Source: Hygrophila difformis
Lineage: Eukaryota > Streptophyta > Magnoliopsida > Lamiales > Acanthaceae
Length of the DNA stretch: 64,000 nucleotides
Assembly (NCBI GenBank): GCA_030278955.1
Contig: JAOANR010000012.1
Location: 27,149,977 to 27,213,976, forward strand
Direction: 5' to 3'
Part shown: positions 1-12,356 of the stretch, piece after piece
Numbering within the stretch: position 1 is the first letter of the stretch
How the letters are laid out: the number at the start of each line of letters is the position of its first letter
The notes under the pieces: generated by a model
Databases searched by the model: none
The model's input: the letters and a program-made list of their open reading frames with translations, nothing else
What the model was told of the DNA's origin: nothing
Translations under genes and position numbers: made by a program

Positions 1-98
1 CTACCCTTCACTAGTTCTACTACTGTTGTTTTCTTATGTTATATTTGTAGTTTTATTTTTTATTTTCCAATAGCTTGTAAGTTCTAGTTTATTACGTA
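1..98. other. Flank outside the Helitron 3' end
   Basis: AT-rich sequence with no recognisable gene. Its last base is the A (T on the minus strand) expected next to the CTAG terminus of the Helitron that begins at 99. Confidence 0.5.
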
Positions 99-128
99 CT
101 AGTACTCCACCTGCGCGATGCGCGGATT
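99..128 (-). other. Helitron 3' terminus: hairpin plus CTAG
   Basis: Read on the minus strand, a 6-bp stem (CCGCGC with GCGCAG, one G-T pair, loop of three) at about 125-111 is followed after 8 bases by CTAG (102-99) and a T at 98. This is the canonical palindrome-then-CTRR terminator of Helitrons, which ends rolling-circle strand transfer. Confidence 0.8.
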
Positions 129-231
129 CCAAAGAAAAAAAATTATTGTACCAATGAAACACACGAATGTAAAATTGCATAAGAGGTCTTTAAACATTTA
201 AAATCAACACCCGTTCACAAACTTTCCGAAT

Positions 232-3200
232 TCATACATTTTGGAGAACTTCCTTGTAGACAACATTGATGGTGGTCTTTCTATCCGACTCCACATTATC
301 ATCATCATCACAAATTAGGATTTTTAACCCCCCACGTGTTGTCACTCTTGAAGCTGCAACATACAACTGACCATGGGTAAATACGGGTTTGTTCAAGAAT
401 AATCCAACTTTAGATAATGATTGACCTTGACTTTTGTTTATTGTCATTGCATAACAAAGTATAATTGGAAATTGTCGTCGGTCGAATTTGAAAGGGAAAC
501 GTGCATCCGACATTGTTATGCTCATCCTTGGAATCAAGACCTTTGCTCCAACATTTTCACCTGTTAGAATTTCACCCTGAATCACATTACTTCCGAGATG
601 TGTGATGAGTAATCTTGTACCATTGCAGAGACCATTGAGTGGATCAAGATTTCTAATGAGCATTACTGGAGTACCAACCTTCAACTCTAGGGAATGCACA
701 AGAAATCCGGAGCAATTTAATGTATTAAGAAACTCTACTGTGTGGATGTCAGCCAACAGCGATGCACCGCTATCAGATATTGAGGCTTTGTCTGCACTAA
801 GATATATCCTGCCTTCATTATTATTCATTGAGAGCATATAATCATTGATCATGTCGACAGCCTTTATTGTCGGACACATAATAGCTCGTTCATTTAAGTA
901 ATTACGATCACACATGTTCTCAATGAACGAAGGATATAGTTCTTCAACGATGGAAGAAATAGGATCATCTGAGTAGTTCACCAAGAATTCATCAGGTATA
1001 TCAATCTTTGCCTCTCCATCAACGGAGTCCCCTAGTTGTCCATCACCTATAGCTGACAACCAAGTAGAAAACGACTTAATTTCGTTTTCCTCAACAATTG
1101 AAGAAGTCGTGCGTAGGCGCATGTTCTCAGTTAAGCGTAAAACTGTACAGCTGCTCCAAAGTTTTGAAGAAGTGAGTGTGGCATTAACAATATCTTGCCT
1201 CTTTCCCTTGGGAATGACATGAAGGATCTGCCGGAAATCGCCGCCCAAAACGATAGTCTTTCTGCCAAATGGGAAGTCACTGGAATCTAACTGAATAGGA
1301 TGCATAAGATCACGAAGTGTCCTATCGAGTGCCTCAAAGCAATGCCTATGTGTCATAGGTGCCTCATCCCATATAATAAGACATGCCTTCTGAATAAGCT
1401 CAGCAAGATCAGTGGATAGTTTGATATTGCAAGTAGAATCTTCGGCAATTTCAATAGGAATCTTAAATCAAGAGTGAGTTGTTCGGCCACCCGGTAGCAA
1501 TAAAGATGCAATTCCACTTGATGCTACGTTTAGAACTATTTTCCCTTCCCTTCGTAGAGCAGCCGATATGCCATTCCATACAAATGTATTTCCTGTGCCA
1601 CCATAACCATAAACAAAAAACAGCCCACCAATTCCAGAATTAACCGACGACATAACTTTGTCATGCACAATCCGCTGCTCGGTGGTACATTTTCTGAGGA
1701 AGTCTTCGTATTCCAATTGCAATGCATTCCGATCATATGCTAATTCTTGATTCAGTAGCAAATTCTCTGCCGAGAATGTCAGATCTCCCGAGGGATACGG
1801 CATCGTTGGGAAGTCGTGTAGACTTCGACCAATCTTACGCAACATCTTCTTGATAGAAATAAGGGTGAAATTTTCCAACTCTTTGTCAGAAAGTTGAATA
1901 CCTGTTAGGAATAAAAACATTGTTAGTATCTTAATATTAAAATACAGATAAAATAACAAATGCATGAACTCTTTTTCTCAAAACAACATGAAATATAAGT
2001 GTAATTAACATGTTGTACATTTCTTATTGATGTCGTATATTATATCGTCCGAGAAATACCTCCAACACTTGCTCCATATAATAGCAGGATCCAAAAGAGT
2101 ATTCGAAACTATCATCGAGACAAATAGATTTCTTAGAGAAATAGAAGAAGCCCAATGACTGGCTTCTTCAATCGCATCAATGTATTATCGATCGTCATCC
2201 AGTAATCCTAGTGAGTAACATGCTTCTTTGAATGTTGGAAACTGAACACCGTGTACACACCTCAGTTCTTCATAACTTCTGGGACCTCGAACTACACTAA
2301 GAAGGCATCTCATGTAGTACAATTCACTTAATGAAGGATGAACAAAATTCATCCTACCAACTGAAAATCCCTTTTTTCTTGGTTGCCACACCCTAGCATC
2401 TACTTTCCAAACAAATTTAGAAGGAAATTGACTGTAAGTTAGCTCCCGAGCATCCGGATAAATGGAATTCGCTTTGAACCATTGAATGACTTTACTTTCC
2501 CACATTGTAGCACGCTCAATTACATCGGAAAGTGCGTCTATATCAGAATAACATACACTTTGTTGTCCCGGCAGGTGGAATGACAATCTTTCAACAGGAG
2601 GAGTTCGATAGTGGATGTCAAACATGAATAGCCTCCATGCGGCCTCACACGATGATATGTATCGACAGTCGAAATAAATCCTTGTTTCATCAATTGTCTT
2701 AGATGGCTGAGATTCCTCAGTAGACTTATAAAAGCTGGCAGTGACACGATCATATCCCTTGTGAACATATTTGAATAAATACTTGATCGACCGACTCTGA
2801 TTACACAATTCAACATTGATATGAGCACGTTATTTCATCAAGAGGACACGATTGTGTGGTACAACACTGCGATTATCAAGAACTACTCCACCCTTATCAA
2901 TCGATCGTCCATTATCCCGCCGTCTGTACACAGGATACCTATCAGAATCGACACTCGTCAAAGCCACAAATCTTTTTGGATAATGCTTGGTGCATCTTCC
3001 ATCTGACATGCAAGGAGAATCCTTTGCAACTACGCCACAGGGACCATGAATCATGTACTCATAAACTGCTCGATAGTATTCAGGATCAATTGTTTCATCT
3101 GGAATCTCCGCAGAAATAATGTTGTTGATTTCTTCTGAACTTGGGTGAGTACTGTAATTGCGCAGAAATAGTAGGATGTGTGTGTGCGGAAGACCACGCT

Positions 3201-4810
3201 TCTGAAATTCAATTGTGTACACAACAGTAGGAAAATGAATATAATAACCATTACATTATGCGTTTTATATTTCCAGAATAAATTTGATGTATGAGTGAAT
3301 AGTCATTACCTGCTTTCACACCACCAAATAATTCATTTTTAAAATCTGCAATCATTTGGTCAAGTTTCATCATGAATACCCTTGCAAGAATATCTGGTCT
3401 GTCTGATGCAGAAACTCTATGCTTTCTAAGATATCTCGTAATTTCCGGCCAGTTTGGATTACATGTAAAGGTGACAAACAGGTTAGGGTAACCTGCCCAA
3501 CCACAAATTGCAATGGCATCTTGATAGTTCTGCATCATGTACCTGGCTCCTCCAGTCAATGTAGAAGGCAGAATAACTCGCTTACCAATGTTCCTTACAT
3601 CTGATTCGCTATTTAAAAGAGCCTCCTGTAAACCTTTGTACATATCACAGCGAAGTTTCCGTTGATTATTCCTTACAAATAAAATCCTTTGTGCTTCAAC
3701 CATGGAATAAGTATCCACCAGAAATTGCTGGAATAATCGCCGTGATTGAAGTATCAATGTTGGCTCACTTTCTCTAAAATGGATTCTGTATGAAATAAAT
3801 TCTCTGAGAGATAACTTTCTCCTCTTAAGAACCGTGAGTTTGGGATTATTCTCACCAACCATTATACCCTCCCGAAAACCATCCTCACCATATGGGAATA
3901 GAAGTGATATTGTAGTGAAAGATAGGCTGGGTGCAGCTCAGATATATGATGCAAATCACCACCTTTAGTTTCCACAACTATGTCCATTGGTTCAATTGAA
4001 TCATCCAAATCACCAACAATTAAAGCAGCTACCTCAGGTGCTGAAGGCATGTTATATGTCCTGCCATCACGTTCTCTTTTTTCAATAAGTCTCAATCTCA
4101 ATTGAATACCATCCTCAGCTCTCAGCCTCTCTCTTGCCATCCTATATGTTTGTGCCAACACATTAAACTTGTCTAGCATCTCAATAAGATCCGCAACAAT
4201 ATCAGGGCGCAAATTTTCTTTCCCTGATGTACCCCTGTTCAATGATATGGAACATAAGGAAAATACATTTTCTATATTCAAGAATATATAGAGTTACAGA
4301 AAATGAAAGACTACAAAATCACCTCATTGCATTTATTCTATTTGCAACCTCATTTTCTGTATCATATATGTACAGTTGACTAAATTTTGGATTGTTCCCC
4401 TCAGAAGGAAGCAAGGGTCCAATCAAATGATAATTTTGACCCATGAGACGAATTATAGGAGGTGAACTGCCCTTGTTCAAGGTCCGATCCAATTTACCAC
4501 CCATGGATGTAAAATTATTGTAAGATCGAATATGTTGTAGAAAGTTTGTGCTTCGACTTGAGTTAGCAGAGTACAAATCCTTTAATAGAGCTGGAGGGCT
4601 AGCCATCTTAGGCAATTCAATCTTTCCATTCAAACAACAGTTCGAGGAAGTACGATGCTGTTGGTTGACATTCTTGTGCATTCTCTCGTCATACCAAAAA
4701 CTGGCTCCGCACCTCCCACATGAGTGAATAGGATCACCAATATCATAGTATTCTAAACGAACAGTCAACCATTGAATATCAATTGGACTGCAGCTCATCA
4801 TATATTGCAA
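232..4810 (-). pseudogene. Helitron Rep/PIF1 helicase, decayed
   Basis: The rolling-circle transposase-helicase reads on the minus strand. A cysteine-rich N-terminal part lies at 4810-4319. The Rep domain (3862-2185) shows the HUH motif in GLPHTHILL and the two-tyrosine motif YLFKY. A PIF1/RecD-like helicase (1965-232) shows a Walker A loop, Walker B IIWDEAP, and C-terminal AMTINKSQGQSL and YVAASRV motifs. An intron appears to separate the segments near 2020-1930. Breaks: a one-base deletion shifts frame near 3905; in-frame stops lie at 2832-2830, 2187-2185 and 1470-1468, the last where an Arg codon is expected (CGA to TGA is the likely change). The Walker A lysine is asparagine (GYGGTGNT). 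Each break falls within otherwise well-preserved motif sequence, so identity is secure and function is lost. Confidence 0.9.
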
Positions 4811-5860
4811 TAAGTTATAGGACTGAATTGCATAAAATATGCAGTAATTAAGTCAAATAATGTAACTACCTTGTCTAACATTAGGAGATTCACGTGCACA
4901 TTCAAACACAATTCCTGCAACAGATTAAATAAGAATATAATCCATATTTAACAAAAACAATAAACTTTTAACAACAATCTCATAAGTAATTACCATATCT
5001 ATCAACATCTTCCAAGGTATTTTGAACGGTAGAGGATTGAAAGTTTATGTGATCATTTTCAACACTTGTCACAGACTGCTTTGAGATGACTGAGAAATTT
5101 TGAATTAATAAAGTTTTAATACCAAAATTTACCAAACATAGATAATAGTTGACTAACCATGCCGCCTTTTGTTTATTTGCCTCGAAGGAGGGTCACTTGT
5201 CTGTCTTTTCTTCTCGTGGACGGGAGGAAAATTAGAACTTGCATAATCTACACTCCATCAAATGTAATTGTAGTATATTCTACTTTCTGTTTGTCAAAAA
5301 ATAATAAAGAATGCAAAAAAATTATTTGGGAATGACAATGGTAAAATACCTTTGCTTATTACGGATTGACTTGAGCACAATAAGCCAATTCCAGTCCCTC
5401 CAGATTCTGCTTAGCGAAAAAACTTTAAAATTTATAAGAATTAATAACAATATTAAACAAACCAAATAAATATGTATTTTGTGACTAACCATGTCGCCTT
5501 TTGTTTATTTGCCGTCCAAGAGCATCAATATGACCTATATTTATACTTCCATCAACCCTATTCGGAGTGCTATCATCTTCATTTGTAGGATCTATAACAC
5601 ATGAAACTTGGGAAATTCTCTGTTGGGGAGAGATATGAGCAACTACACCTCGACCAAAATGTTTAAGTAGAAACATAAAACTTGATCAGAATCTAATAAA
5701 AGATACAACACCAGTTCGAGAATGAGAAGAGGACAAACCATTGCTTAATTCCTGGAAAGCTATTCGGAACGTATAAAAGGAAGAATTTCTCACTTCTTGC
5801 TGAGGTGTAGGAATACTGCCGATGTTTAAAGCATTCAAATTGCCATTCTGAGTTATAGTT
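4811..5860 (-). other. Upstream part of the Rep/Hel locus with a 330-bp duplication
   Basis: No long reading frame is present. Short exon-like pieces occur between AT-rich, intron-like stretches. A segment around 5153-5183 recurs at 5483-5513 (two substitutions or fewer over 31 bases), giving a direct duplication with a period of 330 bp. Both copies look like a small exon next to an intron. This may hold duplicated N-terminal exons of Rep/Hel, but no protein identity can be assigned. Confidence 0.4.
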
Positions 5861-6334
5861 CTTTGATGTGGATTCTCATTTTCGCTCCCAAATCAACAGC
5901 TCTTGGTCAACTTTCTCATTTCTTTTGTTGTTTTCAACTTAGTTTGCTCAAGTTGATTGTTTGTTTTATACTTCAAGAACTGTTTCAGCCCACAATACAA
6001 CTAACCAATCCACACCATAATAGAAGACGACTTCAATTATGGATTACAGCAGCACTTTTCTTGATGATCGCAAAAGATGTGCATTTATTATTACTTTTGC
6101 AGTCATTGAACAACACAAATGGTTAAATTACCATTTTACTGTACTGATTATTTCGATTAAAATATTGGTTTGTTATAGAGCACCATTATAAAAACATATA
6201 TAAAAGTGGACAAAGATGTAAATTTATCCTTAGATAATCAAACACTTTCTCAGATTAATTAAGTCTGACGACGCAATGCAGTTCACTTCAAACAATGAAA
6301 ATTTCAATCATTGTTCATGCCAAATCTATAATCT

Positions 6335-6434
<100 letters not shown>

Positions 6435-6620
6435 GTGGATCAATCATGACAAATTATAAACATATTGTGATATATATGCCAAAAACCTTAAGTTATGTAA
6501 CAAACCAACCTACATCAAACTATATATTTGGTTGGGAATTGTATCAACTTAAAACTAAAAACCAAAACAAAGTATTTATAATGATACTGTGAAAATACAT
6601 GACCAGTTCAACAAAATCCT

Positions 6621-7499
6621 TCACCAGGAAAAGTGTAAACACTCCTTCTCTGCAACACATTTATGGCATAAGGGCTGCATCCTTGAATAATCGTTATCAG
6701 GCCACCCATATCTCCACCCCCAATGGTCAGTATTCTTGCAAAAGTAGAGTGGAAACCTTGGAAATGGGATAATAGGGTGCACCCAGAAACCACGAACCAT
6801 AGTCCTTATATTATTCCTGCATTCCACCAGAGAAGCTCTATCCCTGCATAGATAATCCATCATTTCCAGGCCTCTGCATTTCTCCTCTCCAGAATTTGAA
6901 GTCAGCAGGAGTATAGAAGTCAAATAGATAGACTTCTTGTGACCCTCAGCAACATATACTTCAAGCATGCTCAAAACTAATTCCCTTTCAAGAGTGTCGT
7001 ACAACAGACGCTGGAATGGAGGACATCATAGATAGTCAATTGAAATGCTTTGGGGAGCAACAAATTCATAATAAATGATCAACAGATAAAATGATATGAA
7101 TTTATACAATAATACCAGAATTCCTTTAAATTCTATATCATAATTCCCTTCCATGAAACATGCGTTGTAGAAAACCATTGCTTCTGGTGAGAGATTGTCT
7201 AACCAACGTCTATGGAAATATGACATCTCACAGGTCCTGAGTACAATAGGGCGATGCAGAACCCTTGCAAATGATCGACAGCTGAAATGATTTTTACAAA
7301 GCAATTAAATATATAAGCTACATTAACAGGTATAAATAGAATAAGTAAAAGGAAAAATGCTTCTCAAACTAAACCTCTTTACTAAGGATAACATGGATCG
7401 CATAGAAGCAGTTCCAACCCTAGACAACATCTCCGCGAGCACATCATCAGGAATTTGATCCAAGCTTTCACAACTCATGAGCACAGTGGATATTTCCAT
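6621..7499 (-). CDS. F-box protein gene captured in the Helitron
   Basis: Three exons join in phase on the minus strand: 7499-7375, 7281-7116 and 7010-6621, with GT/AG borders, giving about 226 residues and no stop. Residues about 13-50 form an F-box (LDQIPDDVLAEMLSRVG, then SLVKSCRSF), which in known proteins binds SKP1 of an SCF ubiquitin ligase. The remainder (WLDNLSPEAMVFYNACFMEG; CRDRASLVECRNNIR; RGFWVH) resembles small plant F-box proteins of the At2g35280/At1g67623 kind, from memory of that family. It lies between RPA and Rep/Hel in the same orientation, inside the Helitron borders, so it is probably a captured host gene. It is the only Helitron gene here without an obvious disabling mutation. 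Whether it is expressed is unknown. Confidence 0.7.
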
Positions 7500-8284
7500 T
7501 ATAGTGTATCTAGAAGCAAAAAATAAAAAAAAATAAAAATAAAAATAGACAAACATCATTAACCACTTGTGCGAATTGTTCTCAGCATTATTTTCCAAAT
7601 AACAATTTTTTGTCCGAACGAATAACAAAATGCAGAGGAATCCTTCACAGAATCAAAATGCATACTCACTCAACTTGTGGCATTGGCATAGATACATATA
7701 GAGACAAAATTTGAGACCCAATACGCACGGTAGAATAGTTCTTTAATTTCGATTGAAATAGGGAAATACAAAATTCCAACGGCCAACCATAAAAAAGAAA
7801 GAAAAAAAAAAACCATACTATTGTCGTAGATACCACCAATAGTGTAAGGGAACCTTCAAAAACAACTATATCTAACTTATAAGACGATTTAAACAACAGG
7901 ATACCATCCTTGATCCCTAAATCACTCGCATGCATATGAATAAACTCCAAATACTTTAACGGAGATACTTTAATCAAATAGATATGCACATTCAAGAAAT
8001 GGCGGCACCAAAAATACAAACAATTACTTAAAACTAAAATAAATGGCCGGACCTTACGCCTGATGCAGCGACGGAGGATACGGCAAAGGCTTCCGTCGGT
8101 TTAGTGGAAGAGCAGGTGGAAGCGAAAGGACGTGTAGAACTGTAAGGGTGTTGTGGAAGGGGGAAGGGTATTTATAATGGCATACAGTTATATACCGGTT
8201 CAGTGGACACATAACATATTTTAAAATATTGTAATTTGGGAAGAGAAAATTATTTAAAAACAACGTCAAACATAGCTATATATG
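7500..8284. other. Helitron spacer upstream of the F-box gene
   Basis: No gene is supported. It could contain the 5' leader and promoter of the F-box gene. Poly-A/T stretches lie at about 7519-7545 and 7795-7812. Confidence 0.4.
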
Positions 8285-9020
8285 TCTATATTAAGGAATC
8301 AAAATTCCAAAAAAAATATTATAAAAATAAAACAAATTTGGCAAAAATAGAGAAGCTTCATTATAAGACAATCGTAACAAAACATAAGAAATTTTTCCAA
8401 ATAAAAAACGGCCCACAACACATGAATCAACAATTTAATGGGCCAATAATCAATAATCATAAATTAAGAAGTGGACATAACAACAAAAAGTTTGATCCAT
8501 TAAGCGATCAAACTTGGCCAAATTGTCAAAGCAATGCACTATTACTCCTTCTCAATTTTAACCTTCTTCAATAGATGTTCCCTTCCAGTTTGATAATATT
8601 TGTTTGTTTAAAATACAACTAAATAAATTATAAAATAACCTATTAATAAGATAATTAATAAATTAAATCTGAATTGAAGAGTTTAGTATATATATTAAAT
8701 ATTATTTCTTTATAAAAATATAATAAACAAAGGAATCGATCGAATAAAAAAATATTATAAGAATAAAAAAAATTTGGCAAAAAAAGAGAGGCTTCAATAT
8801 AAGACAATCATAAAAAAAAAAAAAAAACACCACATAATTGTTCCAATTCATAAACGGCCCACCACAAACGAAACAACAAATTAATGGGCCAAAAATCAAC
8901 AATCATCATACTAAGAAGTCCACAAAACCACAAAACATTTGATCCATTAAGCAAACAAACTTGGCCCAATTCTCAAAGCAACACTAATTTCTGTTACTCC
9001 TTCTCAACTTTAACCTTCTT
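8285..9020. repeat. Tandem duplication of the RPA 3' end
   Basis: About 290 bp at 8285-8575 recurs at about 8735-9020 (period about 435 bp). Shared landmarks include AATTTGGCAAAAA, ATAAGACAATC, ACGGCCCAC and TTTGATCCATTAAGC. The second copy ends in the last codons of the RPA-like gene (lysine-rich tail). The first copy carries the same codons as an orphan fragment, so the duplication arose after RPA was in place. Confidence 0.75.
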
Positions 9021-11053
9021 CAAGTTGTTGGATGCTGAAAACTCGTCCTCCAGATTCTTTGTTACTTCTGCCGCAACTTGTTCTTCGATCTTCTTACTGT
9101 CATCATCATCACTCAATGACGGAGTATGGAACCCTGCAGAATCGGAGGACCTCTTCGTCGACGCCGGACTTGAATTTGGATTATCATGTGTGGTTCCAAT
9201 CTCATTCTCCACGGGTTCAGCCTCAGGTATAATAGCCGAAACAGTCAGTGTGTTGTAGGGACTCCAATAATCAGTCTCTTTTTTCGTGATTCTAAAACTA
9301 AACCTCTTGTTCACCAATGTGGAGAGGATTAAATTAGGGTAATCTTCATCCTACAAACAAAAGTTTAATATATTATAATAATATGGAAATATCTCAAATC
9401 ACAAGAAGTAAACAATGGAGTATTACTTCAGCCATTGAATGTTTCAAGTCTGCGGCAGACATCCCGAAAAGTTTTTGACATTGTCGCTCAAACAACACAA
9501 GCGTGCAAGAGGTGGTGTCATCAGCAACATAAAGTGAAACTTTATACTTCATCGTAGCATTCCCATAAAACATATCACACTGGCTGCAATAGAAGCTTGT
9601 TTTCCCTTGATCCATCTTCTTATAGCACTTACTGCATATGTAATAGTAGAAACCATCAGTTGCATCAACGTTTACAACCACTGCATTAATGTAGAAGTCG
9701 CCAGCCTGACGAAATGAATATATTGCATCTTAGATTACAGTCAATGTTAATTGAGAACAACACAACTGCACTAACTATCAATTAAGAATAGTTCGAACCT
9801 CGAGGGAATGGATGGTTGCATGCAAGGTTGACAAAGTGAAACCATTTGAAGTTGAGTCATCTCCAGCAGAATAGTGAGTTGACTGCGACAATGTAGGTAT
9901 ATTCTTCCCTCTAGCAGTAGTGGATTGCATTCTGTGCAAAAACAATTATTCATAAAATAATATTTTCTGAAACAGAAAAACAAATACATGTGTTTATATA
10001 TGGTATACAACCTCTGAGTGAATGCATGGACTTCAAGAAGATCTGCATTGAGAAATAAATTGGTAACACGAAAAGCATTTTGAATCTTTATTTTTCCTGA
10101 CTTGTTTCAAAAAATAGGTTAAGTATAATTAATCAATAATATTATTATGAACTCCTAGTATAAGTGACTATGCTAACCCTGAAACTCCGATGCACGACAG
10201 AAATGCAGAATCAAAACATTCACAGCTGTAGGACTTTCGTTGAACTCCCGTAAAAACTGCTCGGCATATTCATCCCATAGAGTGCAAGTCAAATCATTTC
10301 CACTTCAATAAATCGTGCAAAAGTGATTAGCACAGTTACTATATATTATTAACACTAAATTTTAAAAGTAAACTCACTGTATATCTTCCAAGAACATATT
10401 AATGAGCATTTTCTACTTTCCATCCTTGCAATTGGTCGTAGTTGGTGGGGACTTTGTCAAAACACGACCAATAATGTCTATTACAACAGAACGCAAATTA
10501 GGGTTTATAATATATTCGACTTAAATATCAATAAAAAGTTGAATAAAACTTTTAATAATTCATTACCGAAAGGAACAGCGTCAGATACATCGCCATCCAG
10601 AGTGAGTATTTCAGGGAAAGCTTTAAATTGAAACGTCTTGTTGGGGAATTCGTCATCAAGCAGAACACATACAACACTGTTAGGGTAGAACATCCCTTTG
10701 AATGGGTGACTGGTGACCTTAAACCTGTCTTTATTGTCCACAATACCAAAACACATTAAACTGTATATGCCACCCTCTCGGATTATTGTGTGGAACTTTT
10801 TAGCAACGTTTCTCCCAGCAGAAATGTGGAATCGGGTACCCTTCATAAGCACACATAAACATTCATATAATGACATAGGAAGGCAACAAAATATTTACAC
10901 TAAATATACCTCTGCATCGTGAAAAATAGCTTCAAAGGAATTCAGCGTATCAGATTGGAACATAGTAACTCCATAACATCGTACACACCTAGCCCTCACA
11001 ACAACTTTCGTACTCAATGGTGTAAGTCCTTCGAACATGACAGGTTTGTCCAT
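8994..11053 (-). pseudogene. Helitron RPA70-like single-strand DNA-binding protein, one nonsense codon
   Basis: Eight exons join in phase on the minus strand: 11053-10910, 10840-10567, 10477-10378, 10302-10178, 10096-10012, 9931-9799, 9705-9427 and 9350-8994, all with GT/AG borders (498 codons). The order of domains is as in plant RPA70 relatives: an N-terminal OB fold; a second OB fold with DIIGRVLT and LTCTLWDEYAEQ; then a zinc-ribbon OB fold with CSKC...CSQC (DBD-C type); and an acidic, then lysine-rich tail. RPA coats single-stranded DNA and is thought to help rolling-circle transposition. One TAG at 10415-10413 interrupts exon 3 between two lysines of an otherwise conserved stretch, so the protein is truncated unless the stop is read through. 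All splice sites remain usable, so the inactivation looks recent. Confidence 0.85.
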
Positions 11054-11171
11054 TGTCACTATCGGGTAATACTATGACTTGTTTATGCAATGCGATAAAT
11101 GAAAAATGGAATGGTCTGAAATTTATAGCAACCAACACTCAACGAAAAGTCGTTTACTTTTATAAATTAAA

Positions 11172-11191
11172 ATATATATATATATATATAT
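11172..11191. repeat. (AT)n microsatellite
   Basis: A run of TA dinucleotides upstream of the RPA-like gene start. Confidence 0.9.
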
Positions 11192-11221
11192 ATTGTTTGT
11201 TAAGTCATTAAATGATTACAT

Positions 11222-11295
11222 TTTCTGGGAGAATTCATTCGTCCACCACTTTTTTGGTTGGCAACATACTTTTAATACTTCATTATACATATAGA
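11222..11295 (-). other. Helitron 5' terminus
   Basis: On the minus strand the end reads A|TCTATATG, followed within about 75 bases by GGTGGACGAATGAATTCTCC. A related block (GCGGACGAATGACTTCCCC) occurs twice in the flanking repeats, at about 11690 and 12090, which suggests it is a recurring Helitron 5' end. The exact first base is inferred from the A|TC rule. Confidence 0.65.
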
Positions 11296-11560
11296 TATAT
11301 AAAAATATACATACCACATGACAATGATTATAAAAAAATAGATGTTGAAAATCGCCACCTCATTTAAAATTAGGGTTTCGAATAAACCCTATATAAAATT
11401 AATCAATTTGAATTCACATACATTTGATTACAAAAAATTTGTGTTTCAATTTTAGACTCATTAGTACGCGGGTGGTATTGATCTACTTCTTCGGTATAAT
11501 AAAAAAAATATAATGGTTGGTTGATTCATCTCACTAAATAAGTAGGGTTTTGAAAAATTT

Positions 11561-12356
11561 AGAAGGATTCGAATTCAAATTCCTAACCTGTATTTAGGGT
11601 ATTGAGTTCAACTTAATTATAATAGTTTCGAACAAACATAATTATATTGGTTGCATGCGTTTATGGTTGATACTGTTTTCTTGGGGAAGTCATTCGTCCG
11701 CCAATTTGTGGAATAACGCTTTTAAAAATTAACTATATATATCTAAAATACTCGACTATGATTCTAAAATTATTGCATTTCAAATTCAAAATCATTTTTT
11801 TTAATAAAATTTAGGCTTTCAATTTTAGCCTCCTTAATTAGGTGGTATCGAAAAAAACGTAAGATCATCGAATACATTGAAATAATTAGACTTGCATGTA
11901 TAATATGGTAGAATATAATATGACAATTAACATTTGGCAAAGTAGTATAAATCAATTTAGAAGGATTCGAATTCAAATTCCTAACCTGTATTTAGGGTAT
12001 TGAGTTCAACTTAATTATAATGGTTTCGAACACACATAATTATATTGGTTGCATGCGTTTATGGTTGATTCTGTTTTCTTGGGGAAGTCATTCGTCCGCC
12101 AATTTGTGGAATAACGCTTTTAAAAATTAACTATATATATCTAAAATACTCGACTATGATTCTAAAAATATTGCATTTCAAATTCAAAATCATTTTTTTT
12201 AATAAAATTTAGGCTTTCAATTTTAGCCTCCTTAATTAGGTGGTATCAAAAAAAACGTAAGATCATCGAATACATTGAAATAATTAGACTTGCATGTATA
12301 ATATGGTAGAATATAATATGACAATTAACCTTTGGCAAAGTAGTACAAATCAATTT
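11561..12356. repeat. 398-bp direct tandem duplication
   Basis: Copy 1 is 11561-11958 and copy 2 is 11959-12356. They are nearly identical (a handful of substitutions). Each includes a block resembling the Helitron 5' terminus. There is no reading frame of note. The high identity shows a recent duplication. Confidence 0.9.
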
